NCBI RefSeq assembly: GCF_005280295.1
Contig: NZ_CP040020.1
Coordinates: 1,550,001 to 1,614,000 of the forward strand
Length of the DNA stretch: 64,000 nucleotides
From: Brevibacterium sp. CS2
GTDB lineage: Bacteria; Actinomycetota; Actinomycetes; Actinomycetales; Brevibacteriaceae
Reading direction: 5' to 3'
Part shown: piece by piece, positions 35,559-45,419 of the stretch
How positions within the stretch are numbered: position 1 is the first letter of the stretch
Layout of the letters: each line of letters begins with the position of its first letter
The notes under the pieces: model-generated
Told to the model about the DNA's origin: nothing
Databases searched by the model: none
The model's input: only the letters and a program-made list of their open reading frames with translations
Position numbers and translations under genes: made by a program

Positions 35559-38203
35559 GCGCGTCCCCCCGAGGCACCCTGCGAGCCGGAGCCCGAGGTG
35601 CCCCGCAGGCCGGCAGTGCCGGCGGCACCCGCCGGCCCGCCGCCCGCATCTTCGGCACCCGCGGGCCCGGCACCCGCAGGCCCGGCGCCCGCCGCGCGAC
35701 GGGCCTCACCGGCCTGACCGTCCTCCCGGCCCCGGCCCCGGCCCGGCACGGTGTCGGCGCACAGCGCGAGGAGCAGCGGGAGGAACATCATCGCGCCGGT
35801 GGCCGGGACCGCGATGCCCGAATCGGTGATCGCCCCGCCCACCGCGAGTCCGACGGCGACGGCCAGGAAGCCGGCGTGCAGCGTGGGGTCCGCGAGCACC
35901 TCGGGAAGCCGCCCCGCCCAGGGCCGGGTGAGGCGGCGGGTGGGGGCGAACCGGGCGAGGTAGGCGAGGAAGAACAGGATCGCGACGACCGCGAGCGGCA
36001 CGATGACCGCCAGCGCGGGGTTGATGACCATGATGTTGAGGTTCGCCGCGAGCTTCCGGCCGATCACCGTGAACAGCTGGCCGTCGAGAATCTGACCGAA
36101 GAAGGCGCCGAAGTGGGAGCGCGCCGCTGGGGGCCGCAGGTAGTCGAGGACGGCGATGCCGAGGATCGCGGCGAGCGACACCGCGCCGATGAGGGCGAGG
36201 CGCCACAGGTTGAGGCGGATCCCGAGGAGCAGCGCGAGGAGGACGAGGAAGCCGGCGAGCGTGGCGATCGTCCCGCCGAACTTCGCCCCCCACGCCGGAT
36301 TGCCGAGCGTGGCGACCGAGGCGAGTCCGACGAGCGCGACGAGCGCGATCGCCCAGCCGCGCCGGCCGCGTGCGAGCAGCCGGCGGGAGACGATCGCCAG
36401 GCCGAGGAACACCGCGACGATGAAGAGCGCCGCGCCCTGGTTGCCGAGCCCGTAGAAGCGCCCGGCGACGATCGGGTTGTAGCCCATGAGCGCGTTGAAC
36501 TGGAGCGCGGAGCCGAGCGCGATGTCGACGGCGAGCACGACCGCGGTGGTGACGGACACCGCGGCGACCCGCCCGGCGAAGGTGCGCCGCCACGGGCCGG
36601 CGACGGCGATCGCGAGGAGCGCGGCGGACCCGGCGAGCACCGCCAGGCCGAGCCCGGCGGCCGGTGATCCGAAGCGCGCCCAGGGGAGCAGCCCGGCGAG
36701 GAACGAGCCCATGGGGATCACCGCGAGGCCGAGTCCCACCCAGCCGAGGATCCGGTGCACGCGCGCGCTGCCCGCTCGGCCCAGGCGTTCGTGGAGGGTG
36801 ACGAGGAGCAGCCCTCCGAGAGCGAAGAACAGGAGGTAGTGGAGGACGTCGAGGAGCACGGAGAAGGTCTGCGCGTGCTCGTGGACCGTGGCCGCCTCCG
36901 CCGCCGAGGCGCGCAGGGTGTCGAGGCGCTCGGCCGCTGATCCCTCGCCGGGTGCGACGCTCCAGGCGGCGTCGGCGGCCTCCGGCGGGGCCGCCTGACC
37001 GGCCACCCGGGTGAGGGCGGCCGAGGCGACGTCGCTGAGCTGGGCGGTGCCGGACTGGCGGGTCGAGGAGCTCGTGAGGATGCCGGCCTCGTAGCTCGGG
37101 CCGGCGGCGAGCAGCGCGCGCAGCCGGGAGGGGCTCGAGGTGTCGCCCACCCCGGCGATGACGACGTCGGTGGTCTCGAGGTCGATGTCCTCGAGGTACA
37201 TGCCGATCCGCTGGTCGATGCGCGCGAGCTGGCTCGCCCCGTCGAGCGCGGTCTCCTGCGGGATCCAGCCGGGGTCACCGACCGCGCCGACGTCGATGAG
37301 CGTGAGCACGCAGCCCTCGAGCGGGGTGCCGCCGGGCCCCCAGCGCTCGACCGTGCCCTCCGGCCCGGCGACGGCGTACCCGGCGCCGCGGCCGATCGCC
37401 TGCGTGCACCCGCCGGAGTCGCGCACCTGGGCCGCGAGCGCGCCGAGGTCGGCGGTGTAGCCGGAGGCGGCGTTGACGGTGGCGATGCGGTCGAACTCCG
37501 GGATCACCGCGTCCTCGACGGGCGCCTCGGGCTCGGTGAGGGCGAGCGGGTCCGGGGAGCTGGAGTCCTCCGCCGCGGCGAGGGCGTCGGCGGCCACCGG
37601 GGTGCGGATCTCCGGGCAGGCGGCCGCCGGCCGGGGCGGGACCCGGACGTAGTTCGTCGGCTGGGCCTTCGCCTCGGGCGCCAGCGTGGGCTCGGGCTCA
37701 TCGGGCTCGACGACGGGGTAGCCGGCCGGTCCGGGCGGCGGAGGGAGCGGCTCGGCCTCCTCGGCGGCCACATCGGGCAGGTCGACGGCACCTGCGCGGG
37801 CGCCGGAGCCCAGGGTGAGCCAGCCCGAGGCGGGGCAGGTCGCGGCGGCGAGGCTGCGGACGCTGAGGTTGGCGAGCGCGGCGTCCTCGGCGAAGGCCGC
37901 GAGCTGCGGGGTCGCCTCGGGATCGATGTCGTCGAAGGTCAGGCCGGAGGCGCCGATGATGACGAGGGACTCAGCAGCAGGAGCGGCCGCGGGGCCGGAC
38001 CCCGGCGTATCGGAGGCGGGGGAGGCGCCCTCGCTCGCGCCTGACCCCGGGGCGGCGCCCGAGGCCTGGGCCGCCCCGGGAGAGCCGAGGAGCGCGGCGG
38101 CGGCGATGAGCAGCGCGAGCAGCGTCGCGAGAAGTGCCCGCCGGGGTCGGGTGCCGACGCTCCGGCGGGCACCGGGGGAGCTCCTCGGCAGTGTCCGCAT
38201 CAC
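35555..38203 (-). CDS. Large polytopic membrane protein with extracytoplasmic phosphatase-like domain, paralog B
   Basis: 882 residues, same design as paralog A: signal peptide, low-complexity linker, then VIIGASGLTFDDIDPEATP, AATCPASGWLTLGSG and VVIAGVGDTSSPSRL, then about 12 helices with FYGLGNQGAALFIVAVFLGL, SHFGAFFGQILDGQ and AITDSGIAVPATGAMMFLP. Relative to A it carries an insertion at about residues 145-215 (Pro/Glu-rich, EAEPLPPPPGPAGYPVVEPD) and a Pro/Gly/Ala-rich C-terminal tail of about 60 residues. The shared GLTFxxIDPxxTP, CPxxGWLxxGSG, YGxGN and HFGxFF motifs mark a duplicated family. First gene of a two-gene minus-strand unit upstream of the divergent rplM. Function unknown. Confidence 0.8.
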   Translation of the reverse strand: MMRTLPRSSPGARRSVGTRPRRALLATLLALLIAAAALLGSPGAAQASGAAPGSGASEGASPASDTPGSGPAAAPAAESLVIIGASGLTFDDIDPEATPQLAAFAEDAALANLSVRSLAAATCPASGWLTLGSGARAGAVDLPDVAAEEAEPLPPPPGPAGYPVVEPDEPEPTLAPEAKAQPTNYVRVPPRPAAACPEIRTPVAADALAAAEDSSSPDPLALTEPEAPVEDAVIPEFDRIATVNAASGYTADLGALAAQVRDSGGCTQAIGRGAGYAVAGPEGTVERWGPGGTPLEGCVLTLIDVGAVGDPGWIPQETALDGASQLARIDQRIGMYLEDIDLETTDVVIAGVGDTSSPSRLRALLAAGPSYEAGILTSSSTRQSGTAQLSDVASAALTRVAGQAAPPEAADAAWSVAPGEGSAAERLDTLRASAAEAATVHEHAQTFSVLLDVLHYLLFFALGGLLLVTLHERLGRAGSARVHRILGWVGLGLAVIPMGSFLAGLLPWARFGSPAAGLGLAVLAGSAALLAIAVAGPWRRTFAGRVAAVSVTTAVVLAVDIALGSALQFNALMGYNPIVAGRFYGLGNQGAALFIVAVFLGLAIVSRRLLARGRRGWAIALVALVGLASVATLGNPAWGAKFGGTIATLAGFLVLLALLLGIRLNLWRLALIGAVSLAAILGIAVLDYLRPPAARSHFGAFFGQILDGQLFTVIGRKLAANLNIMVINPALAVIVPLAVVAILFFLAYLARFAPTRRLTRPWAGRLPEVLADPTLHAGFLAVAVGLAVGGAITDSGIAVPATGAMMFLPLLLALCADTVPGRGRGREDGQAGEARRAAGAGPAGAGPAGAEDAGGGPAGAAGTAGLRGTSGSGSQGASGGRA

Positions 38204-38233
38204 CTGTCGATTCTACCGAGACCCACCTGAGCA

Positions 38234-38451
38234 TTTGCGCGGACGCGGCTGGCCGAGGTAGATTTGTCTGTCGTTGCGTACGTCCTCTCACGCTCCCCTC
38301 AGAAGCCTCTATTCGCGTTGCAGGCAGGTGGGGTCGGGTCAGCCGTGGTCGGTCGTACCGAGCACCGAAGAGCGGTGCGCATCTCCCGTGATCACGGCCT
38401 TGTGGAGATGCGAACCTGCCGCTGCTATCCATAGACGAAAAGAAGGCTACT
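38234..38451 (+). promoter_or_regulatory. rplM promoter and structured leader
   Basis: A possible promoter is TTGCGC (38234) with TAGATT (38259-38264), giving a leader of about 180 nt. Inside it CGCATCTCC (38378-38386) pairs with GGAGATGCG (38404-38412) around a smaller perfect palindrome CGTGATCACG (38387-38396). The ribosome site AAGAAGG precedes the TTG start at 38452. A long structured leader before rplM-rpsI suggests autoregulation by a ribosomal protein, but I cannot match it to a named RNA family. Confidence 0.5.
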
Positions 38452-38895
38452 TTGCGTACGTACACCCCCAAGCCCGGCGATGTTCAGCGCCAGTGGCACG
38501 TCATCGACGCCACTGACGTCGTCCTCGGTCGGCTTGCCTCGCAGACTGCGAAGCTGCTGCGCGGCAAGCACAAGGTGACTTTTGCACCGAATGTCGACTC
38601 GGGTGATTTCGTGATCATCATCAACGCCGACAAGGTTGCGCTGACCGGCGCGAAGCTCGAGAAGAAGCGCGCCTGGCGCCACTCGGGCTACCCGGGCGGC
38701 ATCAAGAGCATCAGCTACTCCGAGCTCCTGGCCAAGGATCCCGAGCGCGCGGTCGAGAAGGCCGTGGCCGGCATGGTCCCCAAGACCCGCCTCGGTCGTG
38801 CCCAGATGCGGAAGCTCAAGGTCTACGCGGGTGCCGAGCACCCGCACGCCTCGCAGAATCCGCAGCCGTACGAGATCAGCCAGGTCGCGCAGTAA
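38452..38895 (+). CDS. rplM: 50S ribosomal protein L13
   Basis: 147 residues, standard bacterial length. [46 protein letters not shown], the [13 protein letters not shown] stretch and [28 protein letters not shown] are diagnostic. L13 is an early 23S rRNA-binding protein. The start codon is TTG, placed 5 nt after AAGAAGG, and the next in-frame ATG is far inside the conserved core, so TTG is the only sensible start. Followed by rpsI 35 nt later in the usual pair. Confidence 0.97.
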   Translation: MRTYTPKPGDVQRQWHVIDATDVVLGRLASQTAKLLRGKHKVTFAPNVDSGDFVIIINADKVALTGAKLEKKRAWRHSGYPGGIKSISYSELLAKDPERAVEKAVAGMVPKTRLGRAQMRKLKVYAGAEHPHASQNPQPYEISQVAQ

Positions 38896-38930
38896 GCGCC
38901 CCGGCAGCAACGAACTTACCGAGGAGAACC

Positions 38931-39425
38931 GTGGCTGATACCACCAATGATGTCGAACTGACCGAATATTCCACCGAGACCCCGGCTTCGGCCGGTCTGG
39001 GCGAAGCCGTGGCCGGTGGCCGGGGCCAGTCCCTGACCGCCCCCGGTGCCGCCGTGGGTCGTCGCAAGCAGGCCATCGCCCGCGTCCGCCTGGTGCCCGG
39101 CACCGGCGAGTGGCTGATCAACGGCCGCGACCTGGAGACCTACTTCCCGAACAAGCTGCACCAGCAGCTCGTCAACGAGCCCTTCCGCCTGCTCGACCTC
39201 GAGGGCCGCTTCGACGTCCACGTGCGCATCAAGGGCGGCGGACCTTCGGGTCAGGCCGGTGCCGTGCGCCTGGGCATCGCTCGCTCGCTCAACGAGATCG
39301 ACCGCGACAACAACCGCGCCGAGCTCAAGAAGGCCGGCTTCCTCACCCGTGACGCCCGCGTCCCGGAGCGCAAGAAGGCCGGACTCAAGAAGGCCCGCAA
39401 GGCGCCGCAGTTCTCGAAGCGCTGA
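38931..39425 (+). CDS. rpsI: 30S ribosomal protein S9
   Basis: 164 residues. The conserved S9 body starts at [31 protein letters not shown] (about residue 43) and ends [18 protein letters not shown], the basic tail that reaches the decoding site. The first 40 residues form an acidic, Ala/Gly-rich extension typical of actinobacterial S9. GTG start with GAGGAG upstream. A perfect hairpin terminator follows. Confidence 0.97.
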   Translation: MADTTNDVELTEYSTETPASAGLGEAVAGGRGQSLTAPGAAVGRRKQAIARVRLVPGTGEWLINGRDLETYFPNKLHQQLVNEPFRLLDLEGRFDVHVRIKGGGPSGQAGAVRLGIARSLNEIDRDNNRAELKKAGFLTRDARVPERKKAGLKKARKAPQFSKR

Positions 39426-39465
39426 TCGCACTTCCGGTGTCTGCGCCCACCCCGGCCTGACCGCG

Positions 39466-39500
39466 CTCAAGCCCTCGGACCCCGCGTCCGAGGGCTTGAG
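39466..39500 (+). terminator. Terminator hairpin after rpsI
   Basis: A perfect 15-bp stem, CTCAAGCCCTCGGAC (39466-39480) with GTCCGAGGGCTTGAG (39486-39500), loop CCCGC, 41 nt after the rpsI stop. It ends the rplM-rpsI transcript before glmM. Confidence 0.85.
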
Positions 39501-39626
39501 TCGTATCCGGACCCGGTACCGGCAGCGATTCCCTCCGGCGCACGACCGGGCAGGTGCTCCACCGCCCGGCACCGCCCGGACCGGCGCTCCCGAGCCACCC
39601 GTATCCCGACCGACCACGAGGAACCC

Positions 39627-40982
39627 ATGTCCCGTCTCTTCGGAACCGATGGTGTCCGCGGCCTCGCGAACACCGACATCACCGCCGCGCTCGCGCTCGA
39701 CCTCGCCGAGGCCGGTGCGCGGGTGCTCGCCGGACCCGCCCGTGAGGGCGATCCGCGGCCCTTCGCGATCGTCGGGCGCGACACCCGCGCCTCAGGTGAG
39801 CTCCTTGCCTCGGCCGTGGCCGCCGGCATCGCCGCCGCCGGGGTCGACGTGCTGCTCGTCGGCGAGCTGCCCACCCCGGGTGTGGCGCACGTGGTGAAGA
39901 ACTCCGGCGCGGACTTCGGTGTCGTCCTCTCCGCCTCGCACAACCCGATGCCGGACAACGGCATCAAATTCTTCGCCCGCGGGGGCACCAAGCTCGACGA
40001 CGCGCTCGAGGACCGGATCACCGAGCTCCTCGGCCAGGACTGGGACCGCCCGACCGGTGCCGCGGTGGGCCGGATCTCCCGCTTCCCCGCCGCCGTCGAC
40101 GAATACGTCGAATACCTCGTCGACCGACTCAACGGCGACCGCGAGGCGCCCCTGTCCGGGCTCACCGTCGTCGTCGACTGCGCCCACGGCGCGGCGAGCG
40201 TCGTCGGCCCGGCCGCGCTGCGCCAGGGCGGGGCCGAGGTCATCGTCACCGCCGCCGAGCCCGACGGCTACAACATCAACGACGGGGTGGGCTCGACCCA
40301 CATCGCCGGCCTCGCCGAGGCCGTGACCGAGCACAACGCCGACCTCGGTGTGGCGTTCGACGGCGACGCCGACCGCTGCCTCGCCGTCGATGCGCTCGGC
40401 CGCGTGGTCGACGGCGACCAGATCATGGGCATCCTCGCCCTCGGCCTCCACGAGGACGGCACGCTGGCCCGCGACACCCTCGTCACCACGGTGATGTCGA
40501 ACCTCGGGCTGCGCCTGGCGATGGAGAAGGCCGGGATCGCCACCGTGCAGACGAAGGTCGGGGACCGCTACGTGCTCGAGAAGATGCTCGCCGAGGGCCT
40601 CAACCTCGGCGGCGAGCAGTCCGGGCACCTGCTCATGCTCGACCACGGCACCACCGGCGACGGCGTGCAGACCGCCCTGCACCTCATGGACCGGATGGCC
40701 CGCACCCGCCGCTCGCTCGCGGACCTCGCCGCGGAGATCCCGCGCCTGCCGCAGGTGCTCATCAACGTCAAGGGCGTCGACAAGACGAACACCGACCACC
40801 CGGTCGTCGCCGCCGAGGTGTCCGCCGTCGAATCCGAGCTCGGGCGCACCGGCCGGGTGCTGCTGCGGGCCTCGGGCACCGAACCGCTCATCCGCGTCAT
40901 GGTCGAGGCCGAGACCGAGGAGACCGCCCAGGCCCAGGCCGAACGGCTCGCCTCCGTGGTCCGCGACGAACTGGCACTCTGA
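39627..40982 (+). CDS. glmM: Phosphoglucosamine mutase
   Basis: Interconverts glucosamine-6-phosphate and glucosamine-1-phosphate on the way to UDP-GlcNAc for peptidoglycan. 451 residues. It opens [19 protein letters not shown]; the phosphoserine loop is SASHNP with Ser104; the metal-binding loop is [12 protein letters not shown]; the sugar-binding loop GGEQSGH and the phosphate-binding [16 protein letters not shown] complete the four domains. GlmS, which makes its substrate, is encoded at 47607. Confidence 0.97.
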   Translation: MSRLFGTDGVRGLANTDITAALALDLAEAGARVLAGPAREGDPRPFAIVGRDTRASGELLASAVAAGIAAAGVDVLLVGELPTPGVAHVVKNSGADFGVVLSASHNPMPDNGIKFFARGGTKLDDALEDRITELLGQDWDRPTGAAVGRISRFPAAVDEYVEYLVDRLNGDREAPLSGLTVVVDCAHGAASVVGPAALRQGGAEVIVTAAEPDGYNINDGVGSTHIAGLAEAVTEHNADLGVAFDGDADRCLAVDALGRVVDGDQIMGILALGLHEDGTLARDTLVTTVMSNLGLRLAMEKAGIATVQTKVGDRYVLEKMLAEGLNLGGEQSGHLLMLDHGTTGDGVQTALHLMDRMARTRRSLADLAAEIPRLPQVLINVKGVDKTNTDHPVVAAEVSAVESELGRTGRVLLRASGTEPLIRVMVEAETEETAQAQAERLASVVRDELAL

Positions 40983-40989
40983 GGGGCGC

Positions 40990-41478
40990 ATGATGACGAG
41001 GACCCCGGCAGGCGCGTCCGATCCCGGCATGCCGGGTGACGGGGCCGGACGGACCGGGCGTCCGCTCGCCCGGCCGGCGCGCGTCGGCCGGATCGCAGGC
41101 GCCCTCACCGCCGTGGCGACCCTGCTCGTCGCCGGGCTCACGCTGCTCGTCGGACTCGCCGACGGCCTGCCGTTCGTGCTCGGCTGGTTCGCCGACGCCA
41201 CGCTCCTCGTCCTCGTCATGGGCGGGATCGCGACGCTCGGGAACCTCCTCGTCGGCGCGCTCGCCTGGCGCTCGGAGACCGCCGCCGCGCAGCGTGACCG
41301 CAGGCCGGTGCGCACCTGGCCGCTCGTCGCCTTCGTCGCGCTCACCATGCCGATCGTCGTCTACGTCGTCGCGGTGATCATCACCCAGCCGGTCTCGCTC
41401 GTCCTTCTCATCGGGCTGCTCCTCGTGTGCCTGCCCGCCGCGGCACTGCTGGCCGCCGTGGCTCGCCTGCTGCGCTGA
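40990..41478 (+). CDS. Small membrane protein of unknown function
   Basis: 162 residues, 7 nt downstream of glmM and probably cotranscribed. A hydrophilic N-terminus (about 30 residues, Gly/Pro/Arg) is followed by four helices: IAGALTAVATLLVAGLTLLV, FADATLLVLVMGGIATLGNLLVGALAW, PLVAFVALTMPIVVYVVAVII and SLVLLIGLLLVCLPAAALLAAV. The central loop is charged (RSETAAAQRDRRPV). No known domain recognised. A hairpin with CCGGCCGCATG / CATGTGGCCGG arms follows (41571-41610). Confidence 0.7.
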   Translation: MMTRTPAGASDPGMPGDGAGRTGRPLARPARVGRIAGALTAVATLLVAGLTLLVGLADGLPFVLGWFADATLLVLVMGGIATLGNLLVGALAWRSETAAAQRDRRPVRTWPLVAFVALTMPIVVYVVAVIITQPVSLVLLIGLLLVCLPAAALLAAVARLLR

Positions 41479-41570
41479 GGCGCGGACCACCGGCGCGCGC
41501 CCGCCCGCGCAGGCGGCCGGGGCGGGACCACGCATCGGGTCACCGCGCGCCGCCGCTCCTCGCAGCGTGA

Positions 41571-41610
41571 CCGGCCGCATGCTCAGCCGCGGGCTCAGTC
41601 ATGTGGCCGG
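41571..41610. terminator. Hairpin between converging genes
   Basis: CCGGCCGCATG (41571-41581) pairs with CATGTGGCCGG (41600-41610), 11 bp with one G-T pair and an 18-nt loop. It lies just beyond the SulP transporter stop on the minus strand and after the small membrane protein on the plus strand. Confidence 0.5.
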
Positions 41611-41611
41611 C

Positions 41612-43123
41612 TCAGGTGTTGAGCATCCCCGACATCGTCTCCCGCATGCGCCGGCTCGCCGCGTTGAGCCCGACGACGGTGACCTCGGTCCCGCGCTCCT
41701 CGTACTTCGTCGTCACCGAATCGAGGGCGGCGATCGTCGAGGCGTCCCACAGGTGGGACCGGGTGAGGTCGATGACGACGCGGGCGGGATCCTCGGCGTA
41801 GTCGAACATCGTGTAGAGATCGTTCGAGGAGGCGAAGAACAGCTCGCCCTCGACGGTGTACGTCGCAGTCGGGACCCCGTTGACCTCGGCGAGCTCCCGG
41901 TCGACGCGCACGAGGTGGGCGACCCGGTTGGCGAAGGCGATCATCGCGACGACCACGCCGAGCACCACCCCGATCGCGAGGTTGTGCGTCCACACGGTGG
42001 CGACGACGGTGACGAGCATGACCGCGGTCTCCGACTTGGGCATCCGGCGCAGGGTGCGCGGATCGATCGAGTGCCAGTCGAAGGTCGCCCAGGACACGAA
42101 GACCATGATCGCGACGAGCGCGGCCATCGGGATGAGCGCGACGACGTCACCGAGCGCGACGACGAGGACGAGCAGGAAGACGCCCGCGCAGAACGTCGAG
42201 ATCCGGGTGCGCGCCCCGGAGGCGCGGACGTTGATCATCGTCTGCCCGATCATCGCGCAGCCGCCCATCCCGCCGAACGCACCGGTGACGATGTTCGCCA
42301 CGCCCTGCCCCCAGGACTCACGGGTCTTGTCCGAGCGGGTGTCGGTGATGTCGTCGACGAGCTTCGCCGTCATGAGCGACTCCATGAGCCCGACGAGCGC
42401 CATCGCGAGCGCGTAGGGCGCGATGATCTGCTGGGTCTCGAGATTCAGCGGCACCTCGGGGACGAACAGCGTCGGCAGCGAGTCCGGCAGCTCGCCCTTG
42501 TCGCCGACGTCGGGGACGTCCCAGCCGAAGGTGAGGACGAGCCCGGTGAGCACGACGATCGCGACGAGGGGCGCGGGCACGATCGCGGTGAAGCGCGGCA
42601 GGAGGAACACGATGAGCAGTGCGAGGGCGAACAGCGGGTAGACGAGCCAGGGGACGCCGAGCAGCTCGGGCACCTGGGCGATGAAGATGAGGATCGCGAG
42701 CGCGTTGACGAAGCCGACCATGACCGAGCGCGGGATGAAGCGCATGAGGCGGGCGGCGCCGAGGACGGCGAGGAGGATCTGGAACACCCCGGCGAGCAGC
42801 ACGCAGGCGATGAAGTAGTCCATCCCGTGCGAGGCGACGAGGGGCGCGATGACGAGTGCGACGGCGCCGGTGGCCGCGGAGATCATCGCCGGCCGGCCGC
42901 CGAGGATCGCGGTCGTCACCGCCATGGTGAAGGAGGCGAACAGGCCCACCCGCGGGTCGACCCCGGCGATGATCGAGAAGGCGATCGCCTCCGGGATGAG
43001 TGCGAGGGCGACGACGAGCCCTCCGAGCACCTCGGTCCGGAGCCAGGCCGGCCGGCGCAGGGTCGCGCGCACGCTCTGCCGCTCCTCCGGCGTGGACGCG
43101 GGGCGGGTCGGGGTGGCGGGCAT
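41612..43123 (-). CDS. SulP/SLC26 family anion transporter with STAS domain
   Basis: 503 residues. The membrane domain opens GGLVVALALIPEAIAFSIIAGVDPRVGLFASF and contains ISAATGAVALVIAPLV and the FGGMGGCAMIGQTMINVRASGARTRIST signature, which marks SulP proteins. A C-terminal STAS domain (about 410-503; ELFFASSNDLYTMFDY; VVIDLTRSHLWDASTIAALDSV) faces the cytoplasm and probably regulates transport. Members carry sulfate, bicarbonate or dicarboxylates; the substrate cannot be fixed here, though this subgroup is often annotated as sulfate permease. Start ATG 43123 with GAGGAG upstream. Confidence 0.92.
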   Translation of the reverse strand: MPATPTRPASTPEERQSVRATLRRPAWLRTEVLGGLVVALALIPEAIAFSIIAGVDPRVGLFASFTMAVTTAILGGRPAMISAATGAVALVIAPLVASHGMDYFIACVLLAGVFQILLAVLGAARLMRFIPRSVMVGFVNALAILIFIAQVPELLGVPWLVYPLFALALLIVFLLPRFTAIVPAPLVAIVVLTGLVLTFGWDVPDVGDKGELPDSLPTLFVPEVPLNLETQQIIAPYALAMALVGLMESLMTAKLVDDITDTRSDKTRESWGQGVANIVTGAFGGMGGCAMIGQTMINVRASGARTRISTFCAGVFLLVLVVALGDVVALIPMAALVAIMVFVSWATFDWHSIDPRTLRRMPKSETAVMLVTVVATVWTHNLAIGVVLGVVVAMIAFANRVAHLVRVDRELAEVNGVPTATYTVEGELFFASSNDLYTMFDYAEDPARVVIDLTRSHLWDASTIAALDSVTTKYEERGTEVTVVGLNAASRRMRETMSGMLNT

Positions 43124-43280
43124 GAGGCTCCTCGGGCACGGAAAGGGGTGAGCGGTGGGCCGCGGCGGGCAGGTGCCCGCGAGCGCGCTGTGCGCGGGCG
43201 GGACCCGGCGTCCACTCTATCCCCGCGCCCTCACCGCCCGGACACGGGATGCCGGGGCCGCGCCGGCACCCACCCGGGGC

Positions 43281-45155
43281 TCACTCCTGGGAGGCGAACT
43301 GGGTCTCGTAGAGCTCGGCGTAGCGTCCGCCGGCGGCGAGCAGCTGCTCGTGGGTGCCGCGCTCGGCGATCCGCCCGCCCTCGATGACGAGGATCTCGTC
43401 CGCGCTGCGGACGGTCGACAGCCGGTGGGCGATGACGAGCGCGGTGCGGCCCTCCATCGCCTCGGCGAGCGCCTGCTGGATCGCCGCCTCGTTCGTCGAG
43501 TCGAGCGCTGAGGTCGCCTCGTCGAGGACGACCACCGGGGGAGCGGCGAGGAGCAGCCGGGCGATGGTGAGGCGCTGGCGCTCGCCGCCGGACAGCCGGT
43601 AGCCGCGCTCGCCGATCACCGTGTCGATGCCGTCGGGGAGCTCGGCGATGACCTCCTCGAGTCGGGCACGCCGGATCGCGTCGGCGAGCTCGGACTCGGT
43701 GGCGTCGGCCCGGGCGAGGAGCAGGTTGTCGCGGATCGACTCGTGGAAGAGGTGCCCGTCCTGGGTCACCATGCCCACGGTCCGCTTGAGGGTGTCGAAG
43801 CTCAGGTCCCGCACATCGGTCCCGCCGATGAGCACCGCACCGCCGGTGACGTCGTAGAGGCGGGGCAGCAACGAGGCGATCGTCGACTTGCCGGCCCCGG
43901 AGCTGCCGACCAGCGCCACCGTGGACCCCGGTGACACGGTGAAGTCGATCCCGTGGAGCACCTCGGTGCCGGCCCGGTGGTCGAGCACGGACACGTCCTC
44001 GAGGCTGGCCAGCGACACCTCGGCGGCGGACGGGTAGGCGAAGCGGACGTCGCGGTAGGTCACGGCGACCGGGCCCGGGTCGAGCGACTGCGGCTCCGCC
44101 GCCTCGGTGAGCAGCGGCCTGAGGTCGAGCACCTCGAACACCCGCTCGAAGCTCACGATCGCGCTCATGATGTCCATCCGCGCGTTGGCGAGCATGGTGA
44201 GCGGGGTGTAGAGGCGGGTCAGCAGCATCGCGAGGGTGACGACCTGACCGGCGTTGAGGTTGCCGAGCACCGCCTGGATGCCGCCGAGGCCGTAGACGAG
44301 CGCGAGCGCGAGCGCGGACACGAGGGTGAGCGCGGTGACGAAGGTCGTCTGGAGCATCGCGGTGCGCACCCCGATGTCGCGCACCCGGCCGGCGCGGTCG
44401 GCGAACTCGCGGGACTCGGTGTCCGGCTTCCCGAACAGCTTGACGAGGGTGGCGCCGCCGGCGGAGAACCGCTCCGTCATGCGCGTCGACATCGCGGCGT
44501 TGTGGTTCGCCGCCTCGTGCTGGAGGAGGGCGAGCTTCCCGCCGAGCATCCGGGCGGGGACGAGGAAGATCGGCAGGAGGAGGACGGAGAGCAGGGTGAC
44601 CTGCCAGGAGATCGTCACCATGACGCCGACGGTGAGGACGAGGGACACGACGTTCGACACGACTCCGGAGAGCGTGTTGGAGAAGGCGCGCTGGGCGCCG
44701 ATGACGTCGGTGTTGAGACGGGACACGAGTGCGCCGGTGCGGGTCCGGTTGAAGAACGCGATCGGCAGGGTCTGCACGTGGTCGAACACCGCAGTGCGGA
44801 GGTCGAAGATCAGGCCCTCGCCCACACGGGAGGACAGGTAGCGGTTGACGAGGCTGAGGCCGGCGTCGAGGATCGCCAGGCCGGCCATCGCGATCGCGAT
44901 CCACATGATCACCGAGATCGGGCCGCCGCCGGTGATCGCGTTGACGACGTCGCCGGCGAGGATCGGGGTGATGACGCCGATGACGGAGACGAGGACGGAC
45001 ACTGCGAGGAAGCCGATGAGCTTGGCGCGGTGGCGGGAGGCGAAGCGGAAGATCCGGCGCACGGTGGCGCGCGAGATCTTCCCCGACCCCTTGGCCGAGG
45101 TCGAATGGGACCCGATGGTGCGGCGCATGATCATATGCGTCGAGGGCATGCTCAT
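43281..45155 (-). CDS. ABC exporter, fused membrane and ATPase domains
   Basis: 624 residues: a six-helix exporter domain (LIGFLAVSVLVSVIGVITPILAGDVVNAI onward) then an ATPase domain. Walker A is GSSGAGKST, the Q-loop region VGMVTQDGHLFHESIRDN, signature LSGGERQRLTIARLLL, Walker B VVVLDEATSALDS and H-loop IAHRLSTVRSADEI. It should work as a homodimer exporting lipids, peptides or drugs; substrate unknown. The start ATG 45155 has a near-perfect AGGAGG upstream. The open frame continues to 45773 through repeat-filled DNA, which I treat as noncoding. Confidence 0.9.
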   Translation of the reverse strand: MSMPSTHMIMRRTIGSHSTSAKGSGKISRATVRRIFRFASRHRAKLIGFLAVSVLVSVIGVITPILAGDVVNAITGGGPISVIMWIAIAMAGLAILDAGLSLVNRYLSSRVGEGLIFDLRTAVFDHVQTLPIAFFNRTRTGALVSRLNTDVIGAQRAFSNTLSGVVSNVVSLVLTVGVMVTISWQVTLLSVLLLPIFLVPARMLGGKLALLQHEAANHNAAMSTRMTERFSAGGATLVKLFGKPDTESREFADRAGRVRDIGVRTAMLQTTFVTALTLVSALALALVYGLGGIQAVLGNLNAGQVVTLAMLLTRLYTPLTMLANARMDIMSAIVSFERVFEVLDLRPLLTEAAEPQSLDPGPVAVTYRDVRFAYPSAAEVSLASLEDVSVLDHRAGTEVLHGIDFTVSPGSTVALVGSSGAGKSTIASLLPRLYDVTGGAVLIGGTDVRDLSFDTLKRTVGMVTQDGHLFHESIRDNLLLARADATESELADAIRRARLEEVIAELPDGIDTVIGERGYRLSGGERQRLTIARLLLAAPPVVVLDEATSALDSTNEAAIQQALAEAMEGRTALVIAHRLSTVRSADEILVIEGGRIAERGTHEQLLAAGGRYAELYETQFASQE

Positions 45156-45195
45156 AGGAGCCTCCTGGGGTGCAGAGGGGAGTCGGTGGCGCCGG

Positions 45196-45300
45196 GTGTC
45201 GCGGTTCCGGCGCTGGGAGTACCGAGGCCGGGAATGCCGGTGCCGGAAGTGCTGGTCCCGCGGCTGCCGACTCCGGAGGTGCTGGTGCCGGGGGTGTGGC
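45196..45300. repeat. Degenerate 15-bp tandem repeat
   Basis: Units such as GGTGCCGGAAGTGCT, GGTCCCGCGGCTGCC, GACTCCGGAGGTGCT and GGTGCCGGGGGTGTG run head to tail, starting 40 nt upstream of the ABC exporter start (minus strand). Confidence 0.6.
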
Positions 45301-45419
45301 GCGCGGCCCGCCGGGCGCCGCGACCCGTGGCGGGACGGCCGGCGTGCGAGGCTGGACTCGCGGCGGGCCGAGCACGACACCGGTATCAACCGGCGGCTCC
45401 GCGGATTTGTTCCCCGGGC

